The position numbers and the translations under genes were made by a program. Positions 1-8,178 of a stretch of 15,828 nucleotides of DNA are shown here, piece after piece. The notes below the pieces were generated by a model. That model saw nothing but the letters and a program-made list of their open reading frames with translations. It was not told the DNA's origin and searched no databases. How positions within the stretch are numbered: the first letter of the stretch is position 1; every line of letters begins with the position of its first letter. The DNA is from Desulfobacteraceae bacterium UBA2230. GTDB taxonomy: Bacteria > Desulfobacterota > Desulfobacteria > Desulfobacterales > Desulfosarcinaceae. The stretch is from NCBI GenBank assembly GCA_002348005.1, contig DDYQ01000067.1, positions 1-15,828 on the forward strand, read 5' to 3'.

Positions 1-1893
1 CTTGAGCTTTGTAGAGAACCGCAATATTTTATAGCCAAGGCCTTCAAGCATCAGCTTGCCGACATCGAGGATGTAATCTTCATCATCTACGAGCAGAATG
101 CATTCCGATCCCATCTGAATGGATTCTATCAGGGTCTTTTCCTGCTCAGGCTTCTTATGCGTCGCCGGCAGGTAAAACTCGAACTTGCTGCCTTTCCCGG
201 TTCGGCTTTCCACGGTGATGAAGCCGTTGTGGTTTTTGATGATGCCGAAGGCCGAGGCGAGCCCCAGACCGGTGCCGCGGCCGATTTCATGCGTTGTAAA
301 AAAGGGTTCGAAAATACGGCGCTGGGTGCTTTCATCCATACCGATGCCGGTGTCGGTGACCGATACGCGCACATACCTTCCTGGCGGAACCTCGAACGGC
401 CGCACAAACGCGTCCTCCAGCATGATGTTGGCGGTAGCCAGGTAAAGATCGCCAGTCCCCTGCATCGCCTGCCAGGCATTGAGAAACAAGTTGACCAGCA
501 CATGTTCGATCTGACTGCGGTCAACCATGACCGTCCAGAGTCTCTCCTGATAGGCCTCATGGATTTTGATGGCTTTGCGCGTCCGACCGAACATTTCAGC
601 GGAGTTCTGCACAATCTGATTCATATCCATTGGCTTGACCACATATTTACCGCCGCGCGCAAAACCCAGCAACTGTTTGGTCAATCGCGAACCACTCTCG
701 ACGCAATCCTCGATGCATTTGAGCTTATCGAAAAGCGCATGCCCCTGATCGACTTCGAGGTACATCAAGGACACATTCCCCTGGATGCCCATCAGCAGAT
801 TATTAAAATCATGTGCGATGCCCCCGGCGAGCGTACCGAGCGACTCCATTCTCTGAGCCTCTTGAAACCGGCGTTCCAATTTCTTGCCCTGGGATATGTC
901 GCGAACGAAATTCAGAGTCGCAGGGCGGCTCTCCCAGGTGATGTTCACCGTATTGAGTTCAACCCAGATTTCATCACCCTGATGGTCCACAATCCTGAAA
1001 TTGATTGCATAGGGGCGCGGTTCGTCGCCGTTCAGGCGTTTGAGAAGCCGTTGCGGGTCCTCATTAAGGTCATCACGATGAACACACCTGTGGACAGGTG
1101 CCCGTGCCTCATCGATTCCGACACGGCGCCCCATCTCACGGGCCCGCTGGTTGGTGAATTTAAACTCATCCTCCTGATAAATAAAAATGGCGGCATTGGC
1201 GTTTTCGACCAGTAGTCGGTATTTTTCCTCTGACTCCTTGAGGGAAGCTTCGCTTTTCTTCAGGCTGGTGATGTCGCGCCAGTGCTCGACCATCCGCACC
1301 ACGCGGCCATCCATATCGAGGATGGGATAGGCACGAATATCCATCCACAAGTCGCGATCATCCAGATATTTGGTGACCTGGGTGGTCACGTTGGAGTCTA
1401 TCATCTCAGAGGTGGCGCACACGTCACAAGGTGCCTGTTGTCCGATCAGCTCGAAACAACGTTTCCCGATCACCTCCGCCTGCGGCTTCCCGAAAAACTC
1501 GTAACCTGCTTTGTTAAAGCGAATAATGCGGCGATTCATGTCCTGTACACCGATAATGTCCGGAATCGCATTCAGGACGGTTTCAAGCAGCAGGCTCGCC
1601 TCACGGAATTGGTCTTCGAAAGATCGCCGCTCGCGTTCCGCAAGCCTCCGGTCACGGTTTTCCTGGATGAGTTTGGCATTGATGGCCATTAATTCTGCAG
1701 TCCGACTGGCCACCAGGGCTTCGAAATGGTCTCGGTAGCGGATAAGTTCGACTTCCAGGCGCTTATTTTCAGCGGCCAGGAGGCGCCGGCGCTCCTCGGC
1801 CTCGCTGAGAGCCTGCTTGCCGGCTTCCAGTTGTTTTTTGAGCTGTTCGAGCGACTCACTGGGTGTATTCGTGCTGAATGGACTCGCTTTCAT
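1..1893 (-). CDS. Hybrid sensor histidine kinase with two PAS domains (3' end missing)
   Basis: Reading the minus strand from ATG at 1893 gives 631 residues before the window edge. A charged coiled-coil-like stretch (about 13-98) leads into PAS domain 1 (about 100-212) and PAS domain 2 (about 222-336). The HisKA H-box follows with the phospho-acceptor H361 (GGIAHDFNNLL). The ATPase domain shows the N box (NLFLNAWQAM, 468-477), G1 (DTGIGMD, 514-520), F box (FEPFF) and G2 (GRGTGLGLA, 538-546). A receiver domain begins near 598 with ILLVDDE (acidic D603, D604); its phosphorylatable Asp lies beyond the window. No membrane segment is visible, so it is probably cytoplasmic. PAS1 contains C146, C156 and C159 in a C-x9-C-x2-C pattern. 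ATG 1893 is the first ATG after an in-frame TGA, but its ribosome binding site is poor. The signal sensed is unknown. The architecture call is firm. Confidence 0.93.
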   Translation of the reverse strand, partial: MKASPFSTNTPSESLEQLKKQLEAGKQALSEAEERRRLLAAENKRLEVELIRYRDHFEALVASRTAELMAINAKLIQENRDRRLAERERRSFEDQFREASLLLETVLNAIPDIIGVQDMNRRIIRFNKAGYEFFGKPQAEVIGKRCFELIGQQAPCDVCATSEMIDSNVTTQVTKYLDDRDLWMDIRAYPILDMDGRVVRMVEHWRDITSLKKSEASLKESEEKYRLLVENANAAIFIYQEDEFKFTNQRAREMGRRVGIDEARAPVHRCVHRDDLNEDPQRLLKRLNGDEPRPYAINFRIVDHQGDEIWVELNTVNITWESRPATLNFVRDISQGKKLERRFQEAQRMESLGTLAGGIAHDFNNLLMGIQGNVSLMYLEVDQGHALFDKLKCIEDCVESGSRLTKQLLGFARGGKYVVKPMDMNQIVQNSAEMFGRTRKAIKIHEAYQERLWTVMVDRSQIEHVLVNLFLNAWQAMQGTGDLYLATANIMLEDAFVRPFEVPPGRYVRVSVTDTGIGMDESTQRRIFEPFFTTHEIGRGTGLGLASAFGIIKNHNGFITVESRTGKGSKFEFYLPATHKKPEQEKTLIESIQMGSECILLVDDEDYILDVGKLMLEGLGYKILRFSTKLK

Positions 1894-1970
1894 TGACAGG
1901 TCCAGCGCTTGTGCGGAGTATATGGAAAGCCGAAGCTTGATGGATTCAACTGAATTTGGCTGCCATCTCT

Positions 1971-1999
1971 CATATATTCAAAAACAGCTCCCTTCACAA
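1971..1999 (-). promoter_or_regulatory. Weak candidate sigma70-like promoter for the hybrid kinase
   Basis: On the minus strand TTGTGA (1999-1994) and TATATG (1976-1971) are separated by 17 nt, about 78 nt ahead of the kinase ATG. Each box matches the consensus at only 4 of 6 positions, so this is a tentative call. The rest of 1894-2133 shows nothing I can name. Confidence 0.25.
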
Positions 2000-2133
2000 G
2001 GCGTAAATGGCCGCCTCATAAGCGGCTGGGATCATTCGGGCGTTCGGAGGGCAGCCATGTTATCTAGACTCAACGTATCTTAAGTTCCGATGACTGCAGC
2101 ACCTCGTGTTAACGCTTCATCCAATCCGGGAAT

Positions 2134-3138
2134 TCAAGATTCCTTTATTCCGCTTATGATTCCTGACTGCATGGGGCCGACGTAGGGCTCGCGCCGAATG
2201 TGTCCCAGGCCCGCCTGCCGCATCATTTCCCTTAACTGCGATTCGGAATAGGATTGTCCGCGCGGGGTTCCCAACAGCATGTTGAGCGCAAAAAGGGCCG
2301 GAAACAGCGGTCCATCCATATTATCTTCCAGGATGAATTCGTGAATGAACATCACGCCACCAGGTTCGAGCGCCGCGGCCGCCTTGCCGACAAGTCGGCG
2401 GCAGTCCTCGTGGCTTTCGGCGTGCAGGATTTGAGATAACCAGACCACTTCGTAAGTGCCGTTAATCATATCCTCATGGTAGTCACCCGCGCTGAAACGG
2501 ATGCGGTCCGAAAGACCAAAGCGCGCAATCGTCTTTTCGGCAAACGGCCGGGTGGTCGCCAGATCAAGCACCACCGCCGTCAGGTCCGGGTAGTGTTGGC
2601 AAAAATGGATTGCGTAAGTACCCGGTCCGCCCCCCAGATCAAGCAACCGGCGTTTTCCGGCCAAATCGAGGGATTCGACCAAGCGCGGAGCCTGCAAGGA
2701 AGCCAGGTTGAACATCCCCATCAAAAAGGCTTCACGCTGCGCTGCAGCATTGGCCGATGGGCGGAGCCGCAAAGGACCGCCGCCGCGGACAGCTTCAGCC
2801 AGGGCTGCCCAGCTGGGGGCCAGGTGGCTGTGGTGCAAAATCATGTGACCCACATAGTGATCCGAGGTCCTGACCAGGAAACGCGAAGCCGGCTCCTGCA
2901 GCGCATAGTTGCCTTTTTCCTTGCGCAGCAATTTCATGGCGCTGAGTGCATCGAGCAGCATCGCCATCGCGCGAGGGTCACACGCCAGCTCATGGGCTAC
3001 AGTTTCAGCGGATACCTGCCTGTCGCCGATGCCAGTAAAAACATCCAGCCGCACTCCGGCGTGCAGCGTAAAAATTTCCCAGTAGCCTCCGGAGAGTTGC
3101 AGCAGGGAAGCTGCATTCCACTCATGTTCGGTATTCAT
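2134..3138 (-). CDS. SAM-dependent O-methyltransferase-like protein (COMT/hydroxyneurosporene methyltransferase type)
   Basis: This 334-residue protein has the two-part layout of small-molecule O-methyltransferases: an N-terminal helical dimerisation/winged-helix region (about 10-95) and a C-terminal class I Rossmann methyltransferase domain. SAM motif I is LLDLGGGPG (165-173), and D192 in VVLDL is placed to bind the SAM ribose. LSQILHAESHEDC (234-246) corresponds to the segment that in plant COMTs carries the catalytic His, with H239 the best candidate. I chose ATG 3138 over an upstream in-frame start at 3171 because AGGAGG lies 5 nt before it. It stands alone, diverging from the TPR gene and 240 bp from the kinase. 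The substrate is unknown; such orphans occur in many anaerobes, and no biosynthetic neighbours help here. Confidence 0.85.
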   Translation of the reverse strand: MNTEHEWNAASLLQLSGGYWEIFTLHAGVRLDVFTGIGDRQVSAETVAHELACDPRAMAMLLDALSAMKLLRKEKGNYALQEPASRFLVRTSDHYVGHMILHHSHLAPSWAALAEAVRGGGPLRLRPSANAAAQREAFLMGMFNLASLQAPRLVESLDLAGKRRLLDLGGGPGTYAIHFCQHYPDLTAVVLDLATTRPFAEKTIARFGLSDRIRFSAGDYHEDMINGTYEVVWLSQILHAESHEDCRRLVGKAAAALEPGGVMFIHEFILEDNMDGPLFPALFALNMLLGTPRGQSYSESQLREMMRQAGLGHIRREPYVGPMQSGIISGIKES

Positions 3139-3220
3139 GCCGTCCTCCTGTTGCCTCGTTTCGTACAGCAAACCCGATAATGCGGCCGATCGTCAAGTCC
3201 TGAGTACCAGTGTTCGTGAT

Positions 3221-3319
3221 TCAATTCACGCGACATTTTTTTTTTGGGATTGCCACAATAGTTTGTAACCAATTCAACCAGAATGTTTCTTTATGTCTGA
3301 AAACGCTCAACGTCATCAT
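3221..3319 (-). CDS. Possible small protein or leader peptide (32 aa)
   Basis: A 32-codon ORF starts with tandem ATG codons (3319 and 3316). AAGGAGG (3332-3326) sits 6 nt upstream, one of the best ribosome binding sites in the window. It ends in TGA about 80 nt before the methyltransferase start, in the same orientation. The product has a Trp-containing hydrophobic middle (FWLNWLQTIVAIP) followed by three Lys codons written as a run of ten A, a potential slippage site. An intrinsic-terminator-like hairpin lies directly upstream. It could be a leader peptide, a small membrane-associated protein or chance. I recognise no family. Confidence 0.3.
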   Translation of the reverse strand: MMTLSVFRHKETFWLNWLQTIVAIPKKKCRVN

Positions 3320-3332
3320 TCTTTTCCTCCTT

Positions 3333-3373
3333 AAAAAAGCACCGGCGGCTTTGCTGTCGGTGCTTCTCTTTTT
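3333..3373. terminator. Bidirectional intrinsic terminator-like hairpin
   Basis: The arms at 3337-3349 and 3353-3365 pair over 13 bp, including two G-U wobbles, around a TTT loop. AAGCACCG and CGGTGCTT form the perfect outer 8 bp. The plus-strand side is followed by CTCTTTTT. The minus-strand side is followed by a run of six T, so it could terminate in either direction. It sits between two divergent genes, where no annotated transcript should end, so it may terminate a short RNA or act as an attenuator ahead of the methyltransferase transcript. Confidence 0.7.
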
Positions 3374-3392
3374 AAAGATCTTTGCTTAACCC

Positions 3393-3421
3393 TTGCCTGG
3401 CGAAGCCTTTAATCCTATAGT
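3393..3421 (+). promoter_or_regulatory. Candidate sigma70-like promoter for the TPR-NUDIX operon
   Basis: TTGCCT (3393-3398) and TATAGT (3416-3421) are separated by exactly 17 nt, matching the consensus at 4/6 and 5/6 positions. Transcription would begin near 3428, about 29 nt before the TPR gene ATG. Confidence 0.45.
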
Positions 3422-3456
3422 GGCGAACCGTATCTAACCTCGATGAAAGATAACCT

Positions 3457-4080
3457 ATGGCGCAGTCATCCAAACCATTGAAAGGCTATATTAAAACCGA
3501 AAACATGATTCTGGTGGCGGCATTAATGCTGATGGTTGGTTTTCTTGGGGGCGTGGTCTTCAGCGCTTACCGCACCAGCAGCCGACTGCCGGCTCAAGGC
3601 GATTCAGCGGCCGGTCTGCCCCTGACACCCGATCAGCGCCAGCAGATCGCCACCCTGGAATCCCAAACCCGGGAGAATCCGGAAGATGTCGAGGCTTTGA
3701 CCCAGCTGGGGCATCTCTACTTCGATACCGCCCAACCCACCAAGGCCATAGAAGCTTATGAAAAAAGCCTTGAGCTCGACGGTAGCCGTCCCGATGTCTG
3801 GACCGATCTAGGCGTCATGTACCGGCGCAATGGGGAGCTCAAGAAGGCGATCGCCAGCTTTGAAAAGGCCTTGGAATTGAAACCGGACCATCAGATCGCC
3901 CTGTTCAACAGAGGGGTGGTGCTGATGCACGACCTGAACGATCCGGCCGGAGCCATCGCTTCGTGGGAGGAACTGGTGCGCATCAATCCTCAGGCCCAAA
4001 CCCCGGGTGGCGATTCAGTTGCCGAATTGATCCGCGAACTGAAGAAGAACATGCCGGCCGCTTCACCCCCAAAAGGATAG
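3457..4080 (+). CDS. Membrane-anchored tetratricopeptide-repeat protein
   Basis: The protein is 207 residues. A short basic N-terminus is followed by one hydrophobic segment (about 17-38) without a clear signal-peptidase site, so it is probably an N-terminal membrane anchor with the rest outside the cytoplasm. Three TPR units follow (about 76-109, 112-145 and 146-179), recognisable by the repeated A-x-x-x-[FY]-E-K-[AS]-L-E-L pattern, for example YEKSLELD and FEKALELKPD. A TPR of this size on an anchor resembles the C-terminal part of CcmH/NrfG cytochrome c maturation proteins, but no ccm genes are nearby, so I do not assign that role. ATG 3457 is the first start after an in-frame TAA, and its ribosome binding site is weak. 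The NUDIX gene starts 5 nt downstream, implying co-transcription. Likely role: protein-protein scaffolding. Confidence 0.85.
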   Translation: MAQSSKPLKGYIKTENMILVAALMLMVGFLGGVVFSAYRTSSRLPAQGDSAAGLPLTPDQRQQIATLESQTRENPEDVEALTQLGHLYFDTAQPTKAIEAYEKSLELDGSRPDVWTDLGVMYRRNGELKKAIASFEKALELKPDHQIALFNRGVVLMHDLNDPAGAIASWEELVRINPQAQTPGGDSVAELIRELKKNMPAASPPKG

Positions 4081-4085
4081 CGCAA

Positions 4086-4616
4086 ATGGCCGCGGTAACC
4101 GTTCAGGAGCGCCGCCTCCTGCGCAAAGGGCGTGCATTCGATGTTACCGTCGAAACGGTGACCTTTCCCGGTGGTTATACGGTCGACATGGAGATCATCC
4201 GCCATCCCGGCGCCGCCGCCATCGTGGCACTCGATGCGGCGCACAGAATCGTCTTGCTGCATCAATACCGACATGCCATCGGCAGCACCTTGTGGGAGAT
4301 TCCTGCCGGTACCCTGGAACCGGGTGAAGAACCCCTCGCTTGCGCAAAACGCGAATTGATCGAGGAAAGCGGCTATTCGGCCGCAAAATGGAAATATCTG
4401 GGCGTCGTCACCCCGGTCCCCGGCTATGCGGATGAAAGAATTCACTTATTCATGGCAACCGAACTGTCGGCGCGCCAGTCCGACCTGGATCCGGATGAAA
4501 TTGTTCAGGTGCATTCTCTGCCCCTTGATGATGTGGTTTCCATGATTCTTAAAGGAGATATTCAAGACGCCAAGACGATCGTGGCGATTTTTCACCTTTT
4601 AAAGATACCAGTATAA
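4086..4616 (+). CDS. NUDIX hydrolase, ADP-ribose pyrophosphatase type
   Basis: The 176-residue protein has a complete NUDIX box at 75-97: G75, E81, then RELIEESGY (89-97), giving the Mg2+-binding REx2EExG core with E90, E93 and E94. The segment ahead of the box (HQYRHAIGSTLWEIPAGTLEPG) and the loop after it (TPVPGYADERIHLFMA) are typical of ADP-ribose/nucleoside-diphosphate-sugar pyrophosphatases of the NudF group. These cleave ADP-ribose to AMP and ribose 5-phosphate. An upstream in-frame ATG at 3963 lies inside the TPR gene. I chose ATG 4086 because AAAAGG precedes it by 9 nt and it starts just 5 nt after the TPR stop. Expected to be cytoplasmic. The family is certain; the exact substrate is inferred from the sequence pattern. 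Confidence 0.92.
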   Translation: MAAVTVQERRLLRKGRAFDVTVETVTFPGGYTVDMEIIRHPGAAAIVALDAAHRIVLLHQYRHAIGSTLWEIPAGTLEPGEEPLACAKRELIEESGYSAAKWKYLGVVTPVPGYADERIHLFMATELSARQSDLDPDEIVQVHSLPLDDVVSMILKGDIQDAKTIVAIFHLLKIPV

Positions 4617-4725
4617 ACGTGATGGAGCCGCTCAAAGTGTTCGGCCGGGATCACCTGACCGAAAATGGCGTGATTCGATCAACGGCAGGAAGCTGACTTT
4701 CACACTTCCGAATTGTTGCTGCGCC

Positions 4726-4746
4726 GCCGAGACGCTCGGTCTCGGC
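4726..4746. terminator. Hairpin between convergent genes, possible terminator
   Basis: GCCGAGAC and GTCTCGGC form a perfect 8-bp stem with a 5-nt loop in the 157-bp gap between the convergent NUDIX and MFS genes. The placement suits transcript ends from both sides, but neither strand has a clear T tract, so factor-independent termination is unproven. Confidence 0.4.
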
Positions 4747-4773
4747 ATCACGGTCCGTCGAACGTTCTTCCAG

Positions 4774-6015
4774 CTACCTGGCGGGCTGCTTGAAGCCGCT
4801 CGAACGCTCCCGGAGCCCCAAAATCAGACTCGCAAGGGCGGCGACGGTAGCCAGTGACGATATGATGCCTACCGCGGACAAGCCGCCGAACAGCCAAACC
4901 GTGCCCCCCATCAACGCGCCGAGCAAACGGCCCAATCCAGCGGCGGTGTAAAACGCCGACATCATGGTGGCCCGGAATTCGGGCAATACTTCGGTGCTCA
5001 ACGATATAGCACTGACCATGCTGAATTCAAACGTCATAAAGATCAGGAAAAGTCCAGCAAGGGCTGCGGTCAAGTCGCGCGACACAAAGGGCAGCAGGAA
5101 ATAGCCACCGGCCGATAACAGGCATCCCACCAGGGCAGACCGTTTAAGCCCGATGCGATCGCTCAGCGCAACAATCAACCCCTCTCCAGCCAGTTCCGCC
5201 GCCCCGATCACCATGGTTGTAAGCCCCAGAGTTCCAACCCCCAGGTGGAAGGCGTTTTCCATCCAGGCACCGTAAACCACAAACAACTGGTCATTTCCCA
5301 AGCTGGTCCAAAACGTGAACCCCAACAACCCCAGAGCGGCGGGTTCCTTCAACACCCGTCGCCAGGCCGAACTGAGTCCGGACCCGCTCTGGTCTCTCCG
5401 GGTCACCAAATCGCGAGGCAGCAGCCAGGCGGTCAGTACAATGAAAACGACCCCCAGGCCGCCAAGCCACCAGAATGGTGCGCGCCAACCCTGTTTTTCG
5501 ATCAGCAGTCCGATCAGCGGCATTCCAACCAGGGCACTGGCGGCCCATGAGAACTCCAGAAAACCCGTGACGCGACCGCGCTGTGAGAACGGCACCCGTT
5601 TCCCGGTGAAACCGTAAATGGCCGGGTCGTAGATGTTTTTGCCCATTCCCGCCAGGAACAGTGCAAGCAGCACCATCGGGTAAACGGGCGCGACACCCAC
5701 GGCCAGCATGCCGCCGGCCATCAGTCCCAAACCCAGCAGCATCATGCGACGATATCCCCAGCGATCAGCCAGTGGGCCACTGAACAATCCCAGAAAAGCG
5801 GCGATCTGGGTTGCGGCTACCATGGCGGTCACGGCTGTAAGCGGCACCTGCAGGCCACGGCTGAGGGCGGGCGCAAAAGGGTAGGCAAAACGCCGCGCCG
5901 TATTGAGCATCAACCGGCATCCGCTGGCCGCAACGATCTGCCAGCCCAGGCGGGACGGTTCATGGCTGCCGCCGTTCAGCAGTGAGGCAGCTTCCGGTTG
6001 AGTTCGCGAATCCAT
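4774..6015 (-). CDS. Major facilitator superfamily transporter
   Basis: The 413-residue protein is dominated by hydrophobic segments consistent with 12 transmembrane helices in two halves. These are separated by a hydrophilic central loop (about 220-250, rich in Arg, Ser and Gly). MFS motif A lies between helices 2 and 3 (GPLADRWGYRR, 80-90). A related degenerate copy, ALSDRIGLKR, occurs in the second half, as expected for this fold. I chose ATG 6015: a longer in-frame reading to 6228 would lie inside the Hsp33 gene and gives non-membrane, composition-poor sequence. The start is 19 nt after the Hsp33 stop, so the two are probably co-transcribed. It is an inner-membrane secondary transporter. 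The substrate cannot be read from the sequence; drug or metabolite efflux is a reasonable default. Confidence 0.9.
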   Translation of the reverse strand: MDSRTQPEAASLLNGGSHEPSRLGWQIVAASGCRLMLNTARRFAYPFAPALSRGLQVPLTAVTAMVAATQIAAFLGLFSGPLADRWGYRRMMLLGLGLMAGGMLAVGVAPVYPMVLLALFLAGMGKNIYDPAIYGFTGKRVPFSQRGRVTGFLEFSWAASALVGMPLIGLLIEKQGWRAPFWWLGGLGVVFIVLTAWLLPRDLVTRRDQSGSGLSSAWRRVLKEPAALGLLGFTFWTSLGNDQLFVVYGAWMENAFHLGVGTLGLTTMVIGAAELAGEGLIVALSDRIGLKRSALVGCLLSAGGYFLLPFVSRDLTAALAGLFLIFMTFEFSMVSAISLSTEVLPEFRATMMSAFYTAAGLGRLLGALMGGTVWLFGGLSAVGIISSLATVAALASLILGLRERSSGFKQPAR

Positions 6016-6034
6016 TGTTGCGGAATGATCCGAT

Positions 6035-6976
6035 CTAACTGCGGTTGAAGCGTTGATTATAAAGCGCTTGCAGCTGATTCTGGGTGAAGGTGTAGACGGT
6101 ATTGCAATTGTGGCAGCGAATCTCGACTGGGAAAGGTCCAGCAGTCGCCATATCCGACAAATCTTCGGCCTTGAGCATGTACAGCATGGTGACGATCCGT
6201 TTGCGGTTGCAGTGACACATGAATTCAACGCCGCGGTGATCGATGATGCGCGGCCCTAAACCTCCCAGGATTTGTCCCAGCGCGCTGCCGGGAAAATCAG
6301 CCGCGTTAACGGTCTTGGCCAAGGTGGACATATGGCTCAGTCGATGTTCAATTTCGCTAAGCACTTTTTCCTCCGCGCCCGGCAGAGCCTGCAGCAAAAG
6401 ACCCGCGGCACCCTCTGCTTCACCGGCGCCATCAAAGGCCACGCTCAGCGCCACTGCGGTGTGGATCTGTTCTGAACGCTGATAGTAGACAGCCAGGTCC
6501 TTGGCCAGCGAGCCATGTTCCATCATTACCTCACCTCTGAAAGGATGTCTGCTGTCTTCGAGATACTTGGTCACTGAAATGAAACCGGCACCGAAAAAGG
6601 GTGAAAGATCAAAGCTGTTGAGGGGTTCCGAAACCGGTATGGGCAGCTGCTTCAGATAGCCGCGCACCTCGCCGAAGGCATTGGCCTCCACGAAGAATCC
6701 CTTGATCGGCCCGGAGCATTCCACCTGCAGGCTGAGCCGGTCGTTGCCCTTCAGACCCGCCGACATCAGGGCTGCGGCCAAATAGGCGTGTCCCAGGACC
6801 AACGTTTCCAAAATATTCAACTCGTGGTTCCAACGCATTTCGTTGACCATGCGGGTTCCATTGACAATCACGCCGCGAACCGTATCCCCGGCCAAGAGGA
6901 AATTATAAAGCCGGTCATTCAGGCTGGCCTGGATTTGTTCTTTCGCTGATTTGCCGTAACGTTGTTTTTTTTTCAT
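6035..6976 (-). CDS. hslO: Hsp33 redox-regulated chaperone
   Basis: The 313-residue protein matches Hsp33 along its length. The N-terminal domain contains LNDRLYNFLLAGDTVRGVIV and a conserved NELNI-like segment (HELNILETLVLGHAYLAAAL). The C-terminal redox switch has the zinc ligands C254-x-C256 and C288-x2-C291. In E. coli Hsp33 the equivalent CxC and CxxC cysteines bind Zn2+ when reduced; oxidation and unfolding activate holdase chaperoning of denatured cytosolic proteins. All four ligands are present, so the switch should work. ATG 6976 is followed by three AAA codons (nine A), a possible slippage tract; the ribosome binding site is weak. It lies 99 nt after the transglycosylase gene and 19 nt before the MFS gene, on the same strand. 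Confidence 0.95.
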   Translation of the reverse strand: MKKKQRYGKSAKEQIQASLNDRLYNFLLAGDTVRGVIVNGTRMVNEMRWNHELNILETLVLGHAYLAAALMSAGLKGNDRLSLQVECSGPIKGFFVEANAFGEVRGYLKQLPIPVSEPLNSFDLSPFFGAGFISVTKYLEDSRHPFRGEVMMEHGSLAKDLAVYYQRSEQIHTAVALSVAFDGAGEAEGAAGLLLQALPGAEEKVLSEIEHRLSHMSTLAKTVNAADFPGSALGQILGGLGPRIIDHRGVEFMCHCNRKRIVTMLYMLKAEDLSDMATAGPFPVEIRCHNCNTVYTFTQNQLQALYNQRFNRS

Positions 6977-7075
6977 GGGCTCATCTGGCAGGCACGAGAC
7001 ATTTTGCTGTGGCCACTGCCGTTCCTGTTATTTGCTCAGGTCATTTCGTCCGATACACATGCCGCGTTTTATCTA

Positions 7076-8173
7076 TCACGGATCGAGATCGTTGAGGCTG
7101 CGGGGATAAATTACCAGGCGGTCGCCCGGGTGAATCACCCGCTTAAGATCGATGCGGTTCCAAATGAGCAGGGCCGCCAGTGGAACTCTGTATTTTTCGG
7201 CGATTGAAGACAGATTGTCGCCCCTTTGCACCACGTAAATGCGCTGCTGACGTTCGCTCACATAGCTGGAGAGTTGCTCGTTCAAGCTATCCTGCAGATT
7301 TTCCGGACATTCCGGCGGCAGTCGGAGATCATGGCGCCCGGGCTGGATGTAGTGGCCTCGCAAGTGAGGATTCAGCTCCTTGATCTCCTTGAACGTTGTC
7401 CCCGTCACCCTGGCCAACAGACTGATCGGCGTTTCTTCACTGAAATCGATGGCAATCGTTTTAAATTCCAGTGGCGGATAGAGATCCTCCGCTTTCAGGT
7501 TAAAGCCGTAGCGCACCGGATCTTCCAACACCAGTTTGGCGGCCAGTATGCGAAACAGGTATCGCTGCGTTTCCAAAGAAAGATACAGATCGAAATAGTT
7601 GCGGGTGTTTTGTTCCAGTATTTCAGCGATTAGCCCTTCTTCACCCATGTTGAAAGCTGCCGCCGCCAGTAACCAAGACCCGAGCCGTTCGTGCAGGTCC
7701 AGCAGATACTGCAACGCTGCCGGGGTCGAACGCCACAGGTCGCGGCGGTCGTCTATGAACTGATCGACCTGCAACCCATATCGTCGTGCAGTTTCGGGCA
7801 TTATCTGCCAAAAACCAAGCGCTCCTTTGGGCGATCCTACATGCGGCCGCAGGGCACTCTCGGCCACAACCAGGTATTTTAAATCTTCCGGCATACCGCG
7901 CCGGTTCAATTCCTCGGCAATCACCGGCATGTAACGAGGTATACGCTTTATCCACAGAATCACCTGCGGCTGATTCCATAGGGTCAGCATCATCTCCTTT
8001 TCGAACAGTTCCCGAACTCCAGGGTGATCCAGGGTCACTTTTTCCCCGCAGAAAGCGAGTGACTCAGGCAACCGCATGGCCGCCAACAGGTCAGGTTCAG
8101 CGGCCCGCACCGGTGTGTTCAGGACCAGTGAGATTAAGAGTATTCCACTGAAAAATGCTTGTTTATAACGCAT
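7076..8173 (-). CDS. MltD-like membrane-bound lytic murein transglycosylase with LysM
   Basis: The 365-residue protein begins with a signal peptide (basic RYK, then hydrophobic FFSGILLISLVLNT), with likely signal peptidase I cleavage near VRAA (22-25). There is no lipobox Cys. The SLT lysozyme-like domain (about 85-205) carries VVAESALRPHVGSPKGALGFWQ, with catalytic Glu105 and the GALGFWQIMP segment, followed by AAAFNMGEEG, equivalent to the family's AAYNxG. A degenerate LysM-like segment (about 238-285) precedes a clear C-terminal LysM (312-357, YVVQRGDNLSSIAEKY). It would cut the MurNAc-GlcNAc bond in periplasmic peptidoglycan, producing 1,6-anhydro ends. I chose ATG 8173 because it places the signal peptide at the N-terminus and lies 5 nt after the Dus stop; an in-frame start at 8233 would bury it. 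Confidence 0.9.
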   Translation of the reverse strand: MRYKQAFFSGILLISLVLNTPVRAAEPDLLAAMRLPESLAFCGEKVTLDHPGVRELFEKEMMLTLWNQPQVILWIKRIPRYMPVIAEELNRRGMPEDLKYLVVAESALRPHVGSPKGALGFWQIMPETARRYGLQVDQFIDDRRDLWRSTPAALQYLLDLHERLGSWLLAAAAFNMGEEGLIAEILEQNTRNYFDLYLSLETQRYLFRILAAKLVLEDPVRYGFNLKAEDLYPPLEFKTIAIDFSEETPISLLARVTGTTFKEIKELNPHLRGHYIQPGRHDLRLPPECPENLQDSLNEQLSSYVSERQQRIYVVQRGDNLSSIAEKYRVPLAALLIWNRIDLKRVIHPGDRLVIYPRSLNDLDP

Positions 8174-8178
8174 GGGCT

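Noticed and set aside
157..1215. Long plus-strand ORF (352 codons) opposite the kinase
   Set aside because: It is antisense to clear HisKA/HATPase motifs and its product shows no recognisable domain. It is an artefact of GC-rich coding DNA.
2012..2035. GCCGC/GCGGC hairpin upstream of the kinase gene
   Set aside because: The stem is only 5-6 bp with no T tract and no clear relation to a transcript end, so it is not called a terminator.
2476..3180. Plus-strand ORF of 234 codons opposite the methyltransferase
   Set aside because: Antisense shadow. The minus-strand frame has the SAM motif and a strong ribosome binding site.
4622..4696. 24-codon ORF just after the NUDIX gene
   Set aside because: No ribosome binding site, no recognisable features, and a length easily reached by chance.
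6016..6228. N-terminal extension of the MFS transporter to 6228
   Set aside because: It lies inside the Hsp33 zinc-binding coding region and adds no membrane or signal sequence. ATG 6015 gives a normal MFS length.
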